Origin: JACJXF01 sp964349045
GTDB lineage: Bacteria; Bacteroidota; Bacteroidia; Bacteroidales; GCA-2748055
Assembly: GCA_964349045.1 (NCBI GenBank)
Contig: CAYGFI010000019.1
Span: 1-43,599, forward strand
DNA: 43,599 nt
Reading direction: 5' to 3'
The notes below the pieces were generated by a model. It had not been told where the DNA came from and searched no databases. It was given only the letters and a program-made list of their open reading frames with translations. Of this stretch, positions 34,626 through 43,599 are shown one piece after another. How positions within the stretch are numbered: position 1 is the stretch's first letter; each line of letters begins with the position of its first letter. Made by a program: the position numbers and the translations under genes.

Positions 34626-36146
34626 CTATTTAACAGGAATCAATCCTATATAATCGAGACAAATACCATTATTAGAAAGCGCTCCGGGTCCGCTATATTC
34701 CACCTTAATTTTAACATCCCCATATTCCGTGTGATTTTCAACAAAAAATGCTTTAAAATTGAATTCTGCAACGGAGGGATTGCCATCAACAGTTTTATTA
34801 AATTTACTGTTATCGACTGAACCAAGAAGAACATCATTAACATAAAATTTAATCATCCCGGATGGTCGTGCTTTTGCCCTGTAAACAAACTGATATCGGG
34901 AGGGGAATACATTATTGAACGTAAAACTCAGGGAATATAACACGGTAGAGTTCCTGGGTAATTCAACCGTCAAATATCTTCCGTTAGAAGCATCTGACGA
35001 CGTTAGGACCGTTGGAATTTTCGAATAATCAGTAACTATTACATTATCTTTCCAAACATATCCCTCAGAACCTACCGGCACTGTTACCAGGTCTTCGCCC
35101 TCAAGTCTTAAGGTATCCAGATAGAGCGCCGGAGGGATTACCAGATCCTTATATATAAATACGACACCATTGCTGCAGATATATCGTGACTCAGGATCAA
35201 TGTTAGCAAAATTAATTTTGACATCTTTTCCCCTTATATTTCTGAGTGAGGGTTTATTAAAATCTTCGTATTGCAAAGCATCATTAAAAACACCATAAGT
35301 AATAAAATATGGGATTAATATAGCATTTTGCCAGGTCAGGGGGATGTCATTGCGGTCGTTAAAGTGAATGCCCAGGTTAAGAGCCATTTGATCGAGTGCA
35401 TTATCATACTGTTCCTGGGTGAACAATAAAAATGTAGCCGATTTATCTCTTGATTCCAGGGAAAGAGGGTAGTAATCGCGTTCAAATAAATTTACGCTGG
35501 TAAAAACCGAATCATACACTGTATTACCATCCTTATCAAAACCAATCGGGAAACTTGTAAAAGGATTGAAACCAATTGAGTCCTGACTATCCACATAACT
35601 CCGGAAAACAGGGACATAAAATTTCAAATATTCATATAATGTAGGTTTAGGAGTGGCTACAATAGACATTTTATAAAACATACCATCTTTATACAGACTA
35701 CTGGGATTGGTAATTAAATTACCATCAAAATAATACTCATTATCATATTCTTCAACCAGGGCATATTTATCGAAAAATGTCTGTATTTTCCTGCTACCAT
35801 TAATACTTGAAGGTATAAATACTGTTTTTAATATATGATATCCCAAAACTCTATCCATTGTAAGGTTTCCAGGATTGAAATTTTTGAAACTTGCATTGTC
35901 AGGAATAAACAGGGTATATGACTGTTTCCTGTCAAAAATTGTGTCAAGTTTGGTTTCCTGCATCAGCTCAACAAATTTTGAAAAGTCTGGATTTTGCTTT
36001 ACGACGTCCCACATCTTAGTATTCGAACCGGCCGGTACATCATAATAGTTATCCCAGTCCTGTTTACAGGAGGAAATGATCAGTAATGCAGCAGGAACTG
36101 CAATCATTAACCTGAAAATATTTCTTAAGATCAATTTATCCAACAT
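34626..36146 (-). CDS. Fasciclin-domain lipoprotein with C-terminal beta-sandwich (FAS1 a)
   Basis: 506 residues. The lipoprotein signal ends LLIISSC (Cys27), followed by KQDWDNYYD. One clear FAS1 domain lies at about 40-165 (MWDVVKQNPDFSKFVELMQE; QSYTLFIPDNASFKNF; VLGYHILKTVF). A second, degenerate one spans about 165-340 (SATFLLFTQEQYDNALDQM, then ICSNGVVFIYKDLVIPP). The C-terminal 150 residues form a beta-sandwich (RYLTVELPRNSTVLYSLSF; MIKFYVNDVLLGSVDNSKF; ICLDYIGLIPVK) that resembles a carbohydrate-binding module. FAS1 domains are adhesion modules; genes of this kind sit beside susCD in many environmental Bacteroidota, where a SusE/F-like auxiliary glycan-binding role is suspected. It is first gene of the second uptake set, after a 105-bp AT-rich gap. 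Confidence 0.85.
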   Translation of the reverse strand: MLDKLILRNIFRLMIAVPAALLIISSCKQDWDNYYDVPAGSNTKMWDVVKQNPDFSKFVELMQETKLDTIFDRKQSYTLFIPDNASFKNFNPGNLTMDRVLGYHILKTVFIPSSINGSRKIQTFFDKYALVEEYDNEYYFDGNLITNPSSLYKDGMFYKMSIVATPKPTLYEYLKFYVPVFRSYVDSQDSIGFNPFTSFPIGFDKDGNTVYDSVFTSVNLFERDYYPLSLESRDKSATFLLFTQEQYDNALDQMALNLGIHFNDRNDIPLTWQNAILIPYFITYGVFNDALQYEDFNKPSLRNIRGKDVKINFANIDPESRYICSNGVVFIYKDLVIPPALYLDTLRLEGEDLVTVPVGSEGYVWKDNVIVTDYSKIPTVLTSSDASNGRYLTVELPRNSTVLYSLSFTFNNVFPSRYQFVYRAKARPSGMIKFYVNDVLLGSVDNSKFNKTVDGNPSVAEFNFKAFFVENHTEYGDVKIKVEYSGPGALSNNGICLDYIGLIPVK

Positions 36147-36251
36147 TATTGTATGAATTAAACAGATAAGTTAATACAAATATTTTTCTGTTCTTTTTAA
36201 GCATTTCAAAATCATATAAACAAAACATATGAGTACCTGATAATTATTCTA

Positions 36252-37820
36252 TTAAACAGGTATAAATACCACGTAATCCCAGTTGAAAATTCCCGGAATA
36301 ACGGCTTCAATCCTTACTGTATGTTCCATATTTCCCAGGAATTCAATTGGTCCAAAAGTAACTGAAGCATAAGAAGAGGTACCAAGAGACCTGAGATTTA
36401 TCGGGTATCCCAAACGCAAACCATCAACAACTACCTGAATTACAGCGTATTTAGAATTATTAACACCGGCTCTTATCTGGACATTATAACTTCCGGGTCT
36501 TATTTTTGGGGTCTTATACTCCAGCCAAAAGTTTCCTGTTATATTGAGATAATCCTGCTTATTGGCCAGTTCTGAAGTCGAAGAACTTTTAATATACCAT
36601 AATCCGTCTTTCGCTCCACCCCAATCAAGTACTTCCATTTGCTCCGGTTTTTCATATTGATATTGCCCGGGTGTATTTTGTAATGAGTTTATTATAGGTT
36701 CATTATAGAAATAATTATAGTAGTTACTTCTGGGTGGATTAAATAATTCCAAAATTTCAGATATTACATGTACAGGGCCGTTTAAAGTAGAATTATTGCT
36801 TAGTTCATAGATAATCGGAACATAATCAAGAATACTTGTATCGGTTCCGACAACAATTTTTTCAATAATCTTAAATCCTTTATTTATTTTTATATCAATT
36901 CCAACTGCAACGCTAATCGGATAATCAGAATAGGTATTCAGGACTCCTCCGGATAACTGGTCCAGAAAATAGGTATTATCAAGGAGATGGTATGCTGCGA
37001 ATTTATATAAACTGTTGGAAGTATCAGTGAAAGCTGTTGAGGCGCTGCCATATTTTAGTGCAAGTTCATTAAAAGATTGAATACCTCTTTTAAAGAAGAC
37101 CGAATCAGGTTCTGCTAATACGGTAAACCGATTTTTAACAGTCTGGCCATTGCTGTTGAGCCGGGTTGTTCCCATCTGACTGACCAGGTCTGTTTGTTCA
37201 AGTAACTCCGTAAAAATCCCAAATTCAGCCCGTTCTTTCAACCAATCATAACTGGAAAAATTAACAGGTTGAAGCACTCCGTCAATAACCTGGATAATGC
37301 CATTAACCATTTCAATATTTGGTTCAATAATTACCGCACTGTTATTCACTTCATAAATAATGTCAGTGTTATTACCCACCTTAAACTGAACCGTGAGATA
37401 ATCGCCTGTCATTGTTGAATCTCTCAAAGCGCTATTGGTAAAATCATTAGTTGTAAATTCAGTATTTACCAGGTGAAAAAGCCCTATAAGCTTTACAAAC
37501 TCTGAATCGCTGAGAAGATCATCAACAGAATTGTAATTTTTGGAGGATGTAACATACTCCTGAAATGCATCATCCGTTGGAAGGAACAGTGTATACTTAT
37601 TTCCTGTCGGGTTATAAGCGTTGTATGCCGGAGAAAGTCCTGATTCATCCAATATCCTTGAAAAAACTGAAAACTTATCTTCATTCTGTTTTATATAATC
37701 CCTTATGGATAACTCGGTATCGAGAACGAAAGATTTATCCATTTCATTTTCACAACTGTTAAGTAATATAACAGATGACAGTATTAAGAATAATCCCGCT
37801 ATTTTTTGAATTCCTGACAT
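36252..37820 (-). CDS. Fasciclin-domain lipoprotein, two FAS1 domains plus C-terminal module (FAS1 b)
   Basis: 522 residues. The lipoprotein signal ends VILLNSC (Cys23) followed by ENEMD. FAS1 domain one (about 35-195) shows DKFSVFSRILDESGLSPAYN, YTLFLPTDDAFQEYV and NGIIQVIDGVLQPV. Domain two (about 200-370) shows FGIFTELLEQTDLVSQM, NRFTVLAEPDSVFFKRGIQS, FAAYHLLDNTYFL and GPVHVISEILELFNPP. The final 150 residues are a beta-sandwich (WLEYKTPKIRPGSYNVQIRA; AVIQVVVDGLRLGYPINLRS; NWDYVVFIPV), similar in plan to the C-terminal module of the fasciclin protein at 34626 (both end DY-x-x-x-IPV). It lies 11 bp after SusD of pair 1, so it probably belongs to that transcript. Confidence 0.88.
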   Translation of the reverse strand: MSGIQKIAGLFLILSSVILLNSCENEMDKSFVLDTELSIRDYIKQNEDKFSVFSRILDESGLSPAYNAYNPTGNKYTLFLPTDDAFQEYVTSSKNYNSVDDLLSDSEFVKLIGLFHLVNTEFTTNDFTNSALRDSTMTGDYLTVQFKVGNNTDIIYEVNNSAVIIEPNIEMVNGIIQVIDGVLQPVNFSSYDWLKERAEFGIFTELLEQTDLVSQMGTTRLNSNGQTVKNRFTVLAEPDSVFFKRGIQSFNELALKYGSASTAFTDTSNSLYKFAAYHLLDNTYFLDQLSGGVLNTYSDYPISVAVGIDIKINKGFKIIEKIVVGTDTSILDYVPIIYELSNNSTLNGPVHVISEILELFNPPRSNYYNYFYNEPIINSLQNTPGQYQYEKPEQMEVLDWGGAKDGLWYIKSSSTSELANKQDYLNITGNFWLEYKTPKIRPGSYNVQIRAGVNNSKYAVIQVVVDGLRLGYPINLRSLGTSSYASVTFGPIEFLGNMEHTVRIEAVIPGIFNWDYVVFIPV

Positions 37821-37831
37821 GCAATATTATA

Positions 37832-39295
37832 TTAATATGTAAAAGAAAAGTAGTAAGGGTTCTGAACCAGATTCTTGTTTGCTTCTATTTCTTTATAATA
37901 AATTGGAAAATACCATCCATAGGGATCTGAGAGTTTAGCAATGTAAACAGGACGTTGAAAAGAAGGTACAAATTGTACGATCCTGTCAATAAGGTCTGCC
38001 TTTCTTTCATAATTATTTCTTCTCCCCATTCGCAACAGATCAAACCATCTTTTACCTTCAAAAGCAAGTTCTTTGGCTCTTTCTTCCAAAATAAAATCCT
38101 CAACGCCATTTCGCGTTTTTGAAGGCTCGACAGCGCCTAAATATACACGTTGGCGGACCTGGTTAACTAATGCTATAGCTTCATCGTATTGCTCCAATTG
38201 TCCTAACGCTTCAGCTTTCATAAGTAAGATATCCGCAAGGCGGTAAACAATCCAATTACAACTGTTTTGTTCCGAACTGGGTCTTGAGCTTCTTCCATCC
38301 CCGATTGTTCCGGCGTATTTCCAGATAATGAAATCAGTTTCTCTGTATGAACCATCACTTCTTACTATATCTCCCGTAATCAACCCGGAGAGCAAATCAT
38401 TTGCATACTGACTTGCAATAAACCGTCGATCAATATATGTAAATCTGTAAATATTATTGGATTGCAGTAATCCCTGATCATGCTGAAATTCAAAAATGGC
38501 TTCAAAACTATTTCCCGGATAATAATTACTGTACCATTGCGAACCCGGAATCATAAAATACTTTTTGCTATCAATAATCAGATTACAATAAGAAATGCAT
38601 TTATCATATTCCGAATTCCACAAATACACATCAGCTAATAAAGCGTGAATTGCATCTTTTCTTGCCCGACCAATATTATTTTTCGAATTTTCAAAATCAA
38701 CAGCAGCAAACAACCTGGCTTGTTCCAGGTCAATTATTATAGCATCAATTATTGTCTGTTCATCTGCTTTAGGGAGGTTGAAATCCTGGTTATCAGTTTT
38801 AGCAGACCGGGTTACGAAAGGCACCTCCTTAAATATTCTTACCAGATAAAAATATGACAAACTCCTGAGGAACAAAGCTTCCGCAGTAAAAACCTTTAAC
38901 TGGTAATCGGTAAAGGTTTTATCCCTGCTTTGTGCTATTTCACTGTACTCTAAAACAAGATTACAATAATTAATTATTTTATAAAAGTTTGACCAATTAC
39001 AAAGAGTATTATCGGGTTCGAGGTTTCCTTCCACAACCTTTCGTTGTTCAGAGGTCGGTCTGTTTATTTCGATCATATCTCCCCGAAGCTCACCAAATAA
39101 GAAAAGTAAGTCATCCATCTGGGCAAACTGAGCGTATGCTGACATTAAAACGGATTCCACATCATCCTTTGTCTGCCAGAAATTATCCTGGACCAACTCG
39201 TCAATAGGTTGCTCATCCAGCCAGTCTGAGCAGGATGAAATGCTGAAAACGAGCAACATTAATATTAGTTTTATATTTCTATCGAATCTTATCAT
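37832..39295 (-). CDS. SusD/RagB-like surface glycan-binding lipoprotein (pair 1)
   Basis: 487 residues, typical length. The lipoprotein signal ends VFSISSC (Cys22) followed by SDWLDEQP, an acidic stretch fitting surface export. SusD landmarks: DNFWQTKDDVESVLMSAYAQ, LFGELRGDMIEINRPTSEQR, NFYKIINYCNLVLEYSE, EALFLRSLSYFYLVRIFKEV, AIHALLADVYLWNSEYDKCI, LADILLMKAEALGQLEQYDE and FILEERAKELAFEGKRWFDL. The C-terminus (YGWYFPIYYKEIEANKNLV, then QNPYY) is the standard SusD ending. It begins 7 bp after the SusC stop and would form the lid of that transporter. Confidence 0.95.
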   Translation of the reverse strand: MIRFDRNIKLILMLLVFSISSCSDWLDEQPIDELVQDNFWQTKDDVESVLMSAYAQFAQMDDLLFLFGELRGDMIEINRPTSEQRKVVEGNLEPDNTLCNWSNFYKIINYCNLVLEYSEIAQSRDKTFTDYQLKVFTAEALFLRSLSYFYLVRIFKEVPFVTRSAKTDNQDFNLPKADEQTIIDAIIIDLEQARLFAAVDFENSKNNIGRARKDAIHALLADVYLWNSEYDKCISYCNLIIDSKKYFMIPGSQWYSNYYPGNSFEAIFEFQHDQGLLQSNNIYRFTYIDRRFIASQYANDLLSGLITGDIVRSDGSYRETDFIIWKYAGTIGDGRSSRPSSEQNSCNWIVYRLADILLMKAEALGQLEQYDEAIALVNQVRQRVYLGAVEPSKTRNGVEDFILEERAKELAFEGKRWFDLLRMGRRNNYERKADLIDRIVQFVPSFQRPVYIAKLSDPYGWYFPIYYKEIEANKNLVQNPYYFSFTY

Positions 39296-39302
39296 ATAAC
39301 TG

Positions 39303-42300
39303 TTAAAAGTTTACCGTTAAACTTAATGTCATTCTCATTGGAACAGGTGTTTTCCCGGTATCTGCTCCCAGGAAAAAGGGATCATTTGATGGCGTGATCT
39401 CCGGATCCTGCCCGGTATAATTTGTCCAGGTATAAAGTTTCCGAACAGTAAATCCTGCATTTATCTGATCCGTGTGTAATTTCTCACAAAGCTGTTTTGG
39501 GAAATCATAAGATACAGAAATGTTATTTAATCTTAAAAAAGAGCCATCCTCAACATACCTGTCCGATCCCAGGTTATTAACCGGGTTGGCAAAATATGCC
39601 CTGGGCAATATTCCTTCATAATTATCACCCGGTTTTCTCCACCTTTTCAAAACAGCTTTACTCTGATTGTTATAATTGTTCATACCCTGAGTTTGTGATG
39701 CAATAAGGTTAACGATTGAATAATCCAGCCGGGCATGAAACATAAAACTTACATTTAAATTCTTTTTTATTTTGGCTATAGCACCAAATCCACCCTCAAA
39801 ACTTGGATTTGCATTCCCAAGATAAACTACGTCGTTTAAATCAATAACACCATCGTGATTTAAATCCTCATATCTCGCATCACCGCCCTGGAATATATAA
39901 CCTGACTGATAGGTCAGCGGCAGATTATTGCCAAGGGGATCTTTAATGATTTCATCATTTTCATTATACACATGTACAGAGTTATCATCGGGCCACACTC
40001 CCAGAAAACGTAAACCGTAAAAGGAGCCAACCGGTTGATTAAGGACTGCACGACGAGGATACTGGCTGTTACCAAGATTAGTAGAAACTTCATTATTAAA
40101 ATTATCCGGAAATGCAAGGTATTTATTTACATTCCTCGAAATATTCGTTTTAAGCCGGAATGATAAATTGGTTCTTTTAATTAATTGATAATCCAATGAT
40201 AACTCCCAACCCTGATTGTTTAATTTACCGCCATTGATCCATAAAAGTGTCGGGTAGCCTGATGAACTGGGAATATTATAATTTTTCCACAATATATCGG
40301 AAGTGACCTTATTGTAAACATCAAAAATTATGGTTGCCCGCTTAAAAAGAATCAGGTCAATTCCTGTATTCCACTGGGTAATTTTTTCCCATCTTAACTG
40401 GTCCAGCTGAATTCGTAATGGTAATATCAGGGCATTATCAATATAAGCATTCTGGGTACTTCCGGTAAGTCCATAGGCTGAATGCCGGTCATAAGCTTGA
40501 AGACCATTGGGATCACTTCTGTCATTTCCTGAAATACCATAGCTAAACCTGATTTTCGATTCACCCAGAAATGTAAGATTTTGAACCCATGGTTCACTGG
40601 AAAAACGCCAACCTGCAGATATACTGGGAAATAAACCATACCGGCTGTTTAATCCAAATTTTGAATTCCCGTCGAACCTAAGATTTGCTGTAAGCATGTA
40701 TTTATCCCTGTATTTATAAAATAGTTGAGCCAGTGCCCCGATTGATTTAACCACAGTTTGTCCGGAATTTACCCAGGTAAGTACCGAACCTGCTGCCGGA
40801 TCCGCGATCAGGGTTGAAGGTGATTGGGAGTTTGCAAGTGAAATATAGTAGGAATTTTCTTCCTTGGTCTCCCACATCAGGGATGATGATACGGAATGAT
40901 TGCCCTTTAACCTGGGGTTAATAAATAACTGGGAACGTGTAAGAAGCCTTGAGGTGGATCTGTTAATTTCATTACCAAAATTTTTCATGTTGTACAGCCA
41001 GTCCTCACCGATTGCATTATAAGGCAAAAACTTTTTCATTTTGGAATTAAGATAGGTAAATGAAATTACCTCCTGGAAGTTTAACCAGGGTAAGATATTA
41101 TATTTTAAGAAGAAAGAAGTTTCGACCGTATTTTCCTCTGTATTGTTTTTACCAAGTTCCGACATGGCAACCGGATTATAGTAAAGAGATCCGGTGCCCT
41201 GGTAAGATCTTATAGGAGTAAAGTATTCACCGGTATTATTGCCCTTTTCATCAAGTTCCCAAATGCTCATATTGGGAGCCTTCCTGATCGCCATATCTCT
41301 TACAGTTTCGTTGATTCTATAAGGATAATTATCAATTTTCGTGTTGCCTGAGTATGAGAAGTTACTGGAAAAGCTAAGCTTATTGGAAACCCGATAATCA
41401 ACATTTGTCCGAGAGGTGATCCTTTTTAACCCGGTGTTGATAGTTGTCCCGGTTTCATCGACAAGATTGATTGAACTAAAATAGTTTGTCCTTTGTCCTC
41501 CCCCGCTTATTTTAAAATAATGATCCTGAATAACCCCTACCTGGGTTAAGTAACTAAGCCAGTCTGTATTCTGAATATAATTATAATAATTAATACCCAA
41601 AATAGTAGGGTCGCCACTCAGTTCAGCCGGGACATTAAATAAACCTGTTGGTGCATGCAATTCCTCCAATTGAAGCATAATATATTCATCTCCATTCAAC
41701 AAAGGGAGATCGGGCGGCGCTTTGGAAAATGAAGTTTTATTTTGATAGCTGAACCGGGTTCTTCCTCTGACTCCACGCAGGGTTTCAATCAGCAGTACGC
41801 CATTGGCTCCCTTTGACCCCCAAACGGCAACGGATCCGGCATCTTTCAGCACCTCTATCGATTTGATGTCCTGTGGAGAAATACTTACCAACGAACCAAT
41901 TCCTTCCTGGTCGGCAGTACTAAAATCGAAGTCTGAGGCACCTTTTACATCCTGAGGGATGCCATCTACAACAATCAATGGAGTCGAATTACCTAATGTA
42001 CCCATGCCCCTGATCACTATATTCGCACCACTGCCGGGGCTTCCACTGGAAACTATATCCACGCCACTTAACTGACCCTGCATAGCATCGTCAGCAGAAA
42101 CAACACCCGTTGCCAGCAATTCACTCATATCAATCTTTGCAGTGGAACTGGTACGGTCTCTTTCAGCAATATTGCTCAGAGGGTCGGAGGTAGTCCTGGT
42201 GCCTACAATTACAAGTTCTTCAATATCTATGGCTTCAGTTTCAAGTGCAAAATCAATGATGGAGCGATTGTTTATATCAACTTTTAGTGTTTTATAACCA

Positions 42301-42542
42301 ATAAAACTGACCACAATCTGTTCGTTGGTATTTTTGATTTCAATCGTGTAATTACCGTTTATATCCGTAACGGTCCCGCTAACGATCCTGGATTCCTTAT
42401 CCATTTCTGCTATGGTAACGAAAGGGAGGACTTCACCAGTTCCCTTGTCTGTTACTTTGCCGCGGATAACTGCTTTCTGGGCATGAGCATCGATGCCCGG
42501 GAATAATAAAAATATAGTAATAATAAAAATATATATTTTCAT
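39303..42542 (-). CDS. SusC/RagA-like TonB-dependent transporter (pair 1)
   Basis: 1079 residues. Signal peptide (MKIYIFIITIFLLFPGIDAH, then AQ), carboxypeptidase-regulatory-like domain (AVIRGKVTDKGTGEVLPFVT; VSFIGYKTLKVDI), then IEELVIVGTRTTSDPLSN, the linker before the plug. The plug has the canonical elements DAMQGQLSGVDIVSSGSPGS, NIVIRGMGTLGNSTPLIVVD, and IEVLKDAGSVAVWGSKGANG. The barrel ends MRMTLSLTVNF with a terminal aromatic residue. It is a standard SusC, unlike the pair-2 transporter with its altered plug. The gene is 16 bp after the upstream fasciclin gene and 7 bp before SusD. The imported glycan cannot be told from the sequence. Confidence 0.95.
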   Translation of the reverse strand: MKIYIFIITIFLLFPGIDAHAQKAVIRGKVTDKGTGEVLPFVTIAEMDKESRIVSGTVTDINGNYTIEIKNTNEQIVVSFIGYKTLKVDINNRSIIDFALETEAIDIEELVIVGTRTTSDPLSNIAERDRTSSTAKIDMSELLATGVVSADDAMQGQLSGVDIVSSGSPGSGANIVIRGMGTLGNSTPLIVVDGIPQDVKGASDFDFSTADQEGIGSLVSISPQDIKSIEVLKDAGSVAVWGSKGANGVLLIETLRGVRGRTRFSYQNKTSFSKAPPDLPLLNGDEYIMLQLEELHAPTGLFNVPAELSGDPTILGINYYNYIQNTDWLSYLTQVGVIQDHYFKISGGGQRTNYFSSINLVDETGTTINTGLKRITSRTNVDYRVSNKLSFSSNFSYSGNTKIDNYPYRINETVRDMAIRKAPNMSIWELDEKGNNTGEYFTPIRSYQGTGSLYYNPVAMSELGKNNTEENTVETSFFLKYNILPWLNFQEVISFTYLNSKMKKFLPYNAIGEDWLYNMKNFGNEINRSTSRLLTRSQLFINPRLKGNHSVSSSLMWETKEENSYYISLANSQSPSTLIADPAAGSVLTWVNSGQTVVKSIGALAQLFYKYRDKYMLTANLRFDGNSKFGLNSRYGLFPSISAGWRFSSEPWVQNLTFLGESKIRFSYGISGNDRSDPNGLQAYDRHSAYGLTGSTQNAYIDNALILPLRIQLDQLRWEKITQWNTGIDLILFKRATIIFDVYNKVTSDILWKNYNIPSSSGYPTLLWINGGKLNNQGWELSLDYQLIKRTNLSFRLKTNISRNVNKYLAFPDNFNNEVSTNLGNSQYPRRAVLNQPVGSFYGLRFLGVWPDDNSVHVYNENDEIIKDPLGNNLPLTYQSGYIFQGGDARYEDLNHDGVIDLNDVVYLGNANPSFEGGFGAIAKIKKNLNVSFMFHARLDYSIVNLIASQTQGMNNYNNQSKAVLKRWRKPGDNYEGILPRAYFANPVNNLGSDRYVEDGSFLRLNNISVSYDFPKQLCEKLHTDQINAGFTVRKLYTWTNYTGQDPEITPSNDPFFLGADTGKTPVPMRMTLSLTVNF

Positions 42543-42558
42543 AAAAATATGGTTCTAT

Positions 42559-43599
42559 CTATAAATCTAATACCTTATCAATTTCATGAATTACCCCGGT
42601 AGAGACAAAATCATATTCTGATAAACTTGAACCGGAAGGATTTGTGTCGTAACCTATAATTATATTTGTTTTAAGCGGGTCTTCATTAATTTCAACAAAA
42701 GTGTTATTATTGTTATCCAGAATGATAATTTTATCCGGTTGTTTTACAATTCTAAGTTTGTAACGGCTATTACTCATAGTTACATAATTTCCGCTAAATG
42801 AATTCATGTCGGTAAAAAGGATTTGCCCTCGGATAAAATGTTTTTTCAATATTTCCCTAAGGCGATCAATTTGAATGGTATCAGCGCCTATTGCATCCAG
42901 CGCTAAATCTGAAGGGGCAAAAACTGTATAAAACTCTCCGGGTTTTGTAAGTTTCATGGTGAACTCCTTTTTACTGGCCAATCCTGTCTTGTCCAGTAAA
43001 CTCATAAACTTACCATACTTTCCAAGTAAATTATAAATCTCTGTTTCCGGACCCCGGAACCATGCTTCTGTTACATAGGTGGAACCATTATCTGTCGGAT
43101 AATCAATAAGCTGCGGATGCACAAATACCAGTGAATCACCTTTATAACCATAAACGGATTGTTGAGCTCCCCTGACTTCATTATTGATATGATCATATAT
43201 AATATAATTCCCGGCAAGATTTGGCATAAATTCCTTATTGGATATTCCCGGGGGTCTGCTAATTGCCACCTGATTCAACAATAATCTCGTCAGATCAAGG
43301 TTCGACATAGTGGTTTTGATCCTTGGATATGATGACCTTAAAAATCTGGTAAAATTGTACCTTGTTCTTTCAGGATCTAAAAATACCACCTCAAAAGATG
43401 AATCATTTGACATTACTGCATCAGATAAAATAAAAAACTCATACTCCTTTTCCCTGCTTTTTAATGCCGGTAAAATATTTGCAGCTTGCATTGCGTACAT
43501 AAAGTAAGAGTATTCCGGTCTTAAATATACCGGTGCTGTAACACTCGTAAATGCTCTTGGGATAATTGGTTCATTAATTCCTATAAAAACGCCATTACT
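42559..43599 (-). CDS. Fasciclin-domain protein (FAS1 c), 5' partial
   Basis: The reading frame runs past the Met at 43500 to the window edge; the extra 33 codons (SNGVFIGINEPIIPRAF onward) are coding-like, so the start lies outside the window. Two FAS1 domains are inferred: the visible end of one (REKEYEFFILSDAVMSND; FTRFLRSSYPRIK) and a complete second one (LLGKYGKFMSLLDKTGL; EFYTVFAPSDLALDAIG; LREILKKHFIRGQIL; STGVIHEIDKVLDL). Unlike the other two fasciclin proteins here, it ends right after the FAS1 fold and has no C-terminal beta-sandwich. It is the first visible gene of the uptake operon, 16 bp before SusC of pair 1. A lipoprotein signal is expected upstream but cannot be checked. Confidence 0.85.
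   Translation of the reverse strand, partial: SNGVFIGINEPIIPRAFTSVTAPVYLRPEYSYFMYAMQAANILPALKSREKEYEFFILSDAVMSNDSSFEVVFLDPERTRYNFTRFLRSSYPRIKTTMSNLDLTRLLLNQVAISRPPGISNKEFMPNLAGNYIIYDHINNEVRGAQQSVYGYKGDSLVFVHPQLIDYPTDNGSTYVTEAWFRGPETEIYNLLGKYGKFMSLLDKTGLASKKEFTMKLTKPGEFYTVFAPSDLALDAIGADTIQIDRLREILKKHFIRGQILFTDMNSFSGNYVTMSNSRYKLRIVKQPDKIIILDNNNNTFVEINEDPLKTNIIIGYDTNPSGSSLSEYDFVSTGVIHEIDKVLDL

Overview
This window is a polysaccharide utilisation locus (PUL) from a Bacteroidota chromosome, read from sequence alone. The DNA is AT-rich. It carries two SusC/SusD-type uptake pairs, many signal-peptidase-II lipoproteins with acidic residues after the lipobox Cys, and three large secreted proteins ending in type IX secretion (T9SS) type A sorting domains. 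T9SS argues against a Bacteroides-type gut genus and suggests a Marinilabiliales, Prolixibacteraceae or Cytophaga-type environmental lineage; that placement is inference. No rRNA, tRNA, CRISPR array, transposase, integrase or regulator gene was found.

Layout. (1) 1-4634, plus strand: the 3' part of a giant secreted protein with tandem lamin-tail domains, an ASH-like domain, a right-handed beta-helix, a LamG-like domain and a T9SS tail. (2) 4779-13088, minus strand: a beta-helix protein, a PHP-domain lipoprotein, a sulfatase fused to a second large domain that looks like a glycosidase barrel, and a sialidase-fold (Asp-box) lipoprotein. (3) 13301-15124, plus strand: a GH29 alpha-L-fucosidase, followed by a tandem repeat array that fills the whole convergent gap to the next gene. 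(4) 15419-29367, minus strand: a second beta-helix lipoprotein, a 1274-residue lamin-tail/T9SS protein, two GH29 fucosidases in an operon, and a 1283-residue paralogue of the lamin-tail protein. (5) 29578-43599, minus strand: fasciclin - SusC - SusD - fasciclin - fasciclin - SusC - SusD, mostly 7-16 bp apart and probably one operon or two closely linked ones.

How it may work. The three GH29 fucosidases, three GH141-like beta-helix proteins (a family with known fucosidase activity) and a Cys-type sulfatase point to a fucose-containing, probably sulfated glycan. No endo-acting depolymerase is recognisable, so the locus looks like the exo-acting and side-chain part of a larger system. The two SusCD pairs with surface fasciclin lipoproteins would bind and import fragments. 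The T9SS lamin-tail proteins would be displayed or released as large adhesive or scaffold proteins.

Less expected features: the sulfatase fusion; the duplicated lamin-tail gene with its own matching terminator; fasciclin proteins tied to both SusCD pairs; a 42-bp tandem repeat running from stop codon to stop codon; a 10-mer (ATTTGTACTG) recurring upstream of three minus-strand genes; and an 8-bp inverted repeat in the only divergent promoter region. All functional statements rest on motif recognition by eye; no database search was run.
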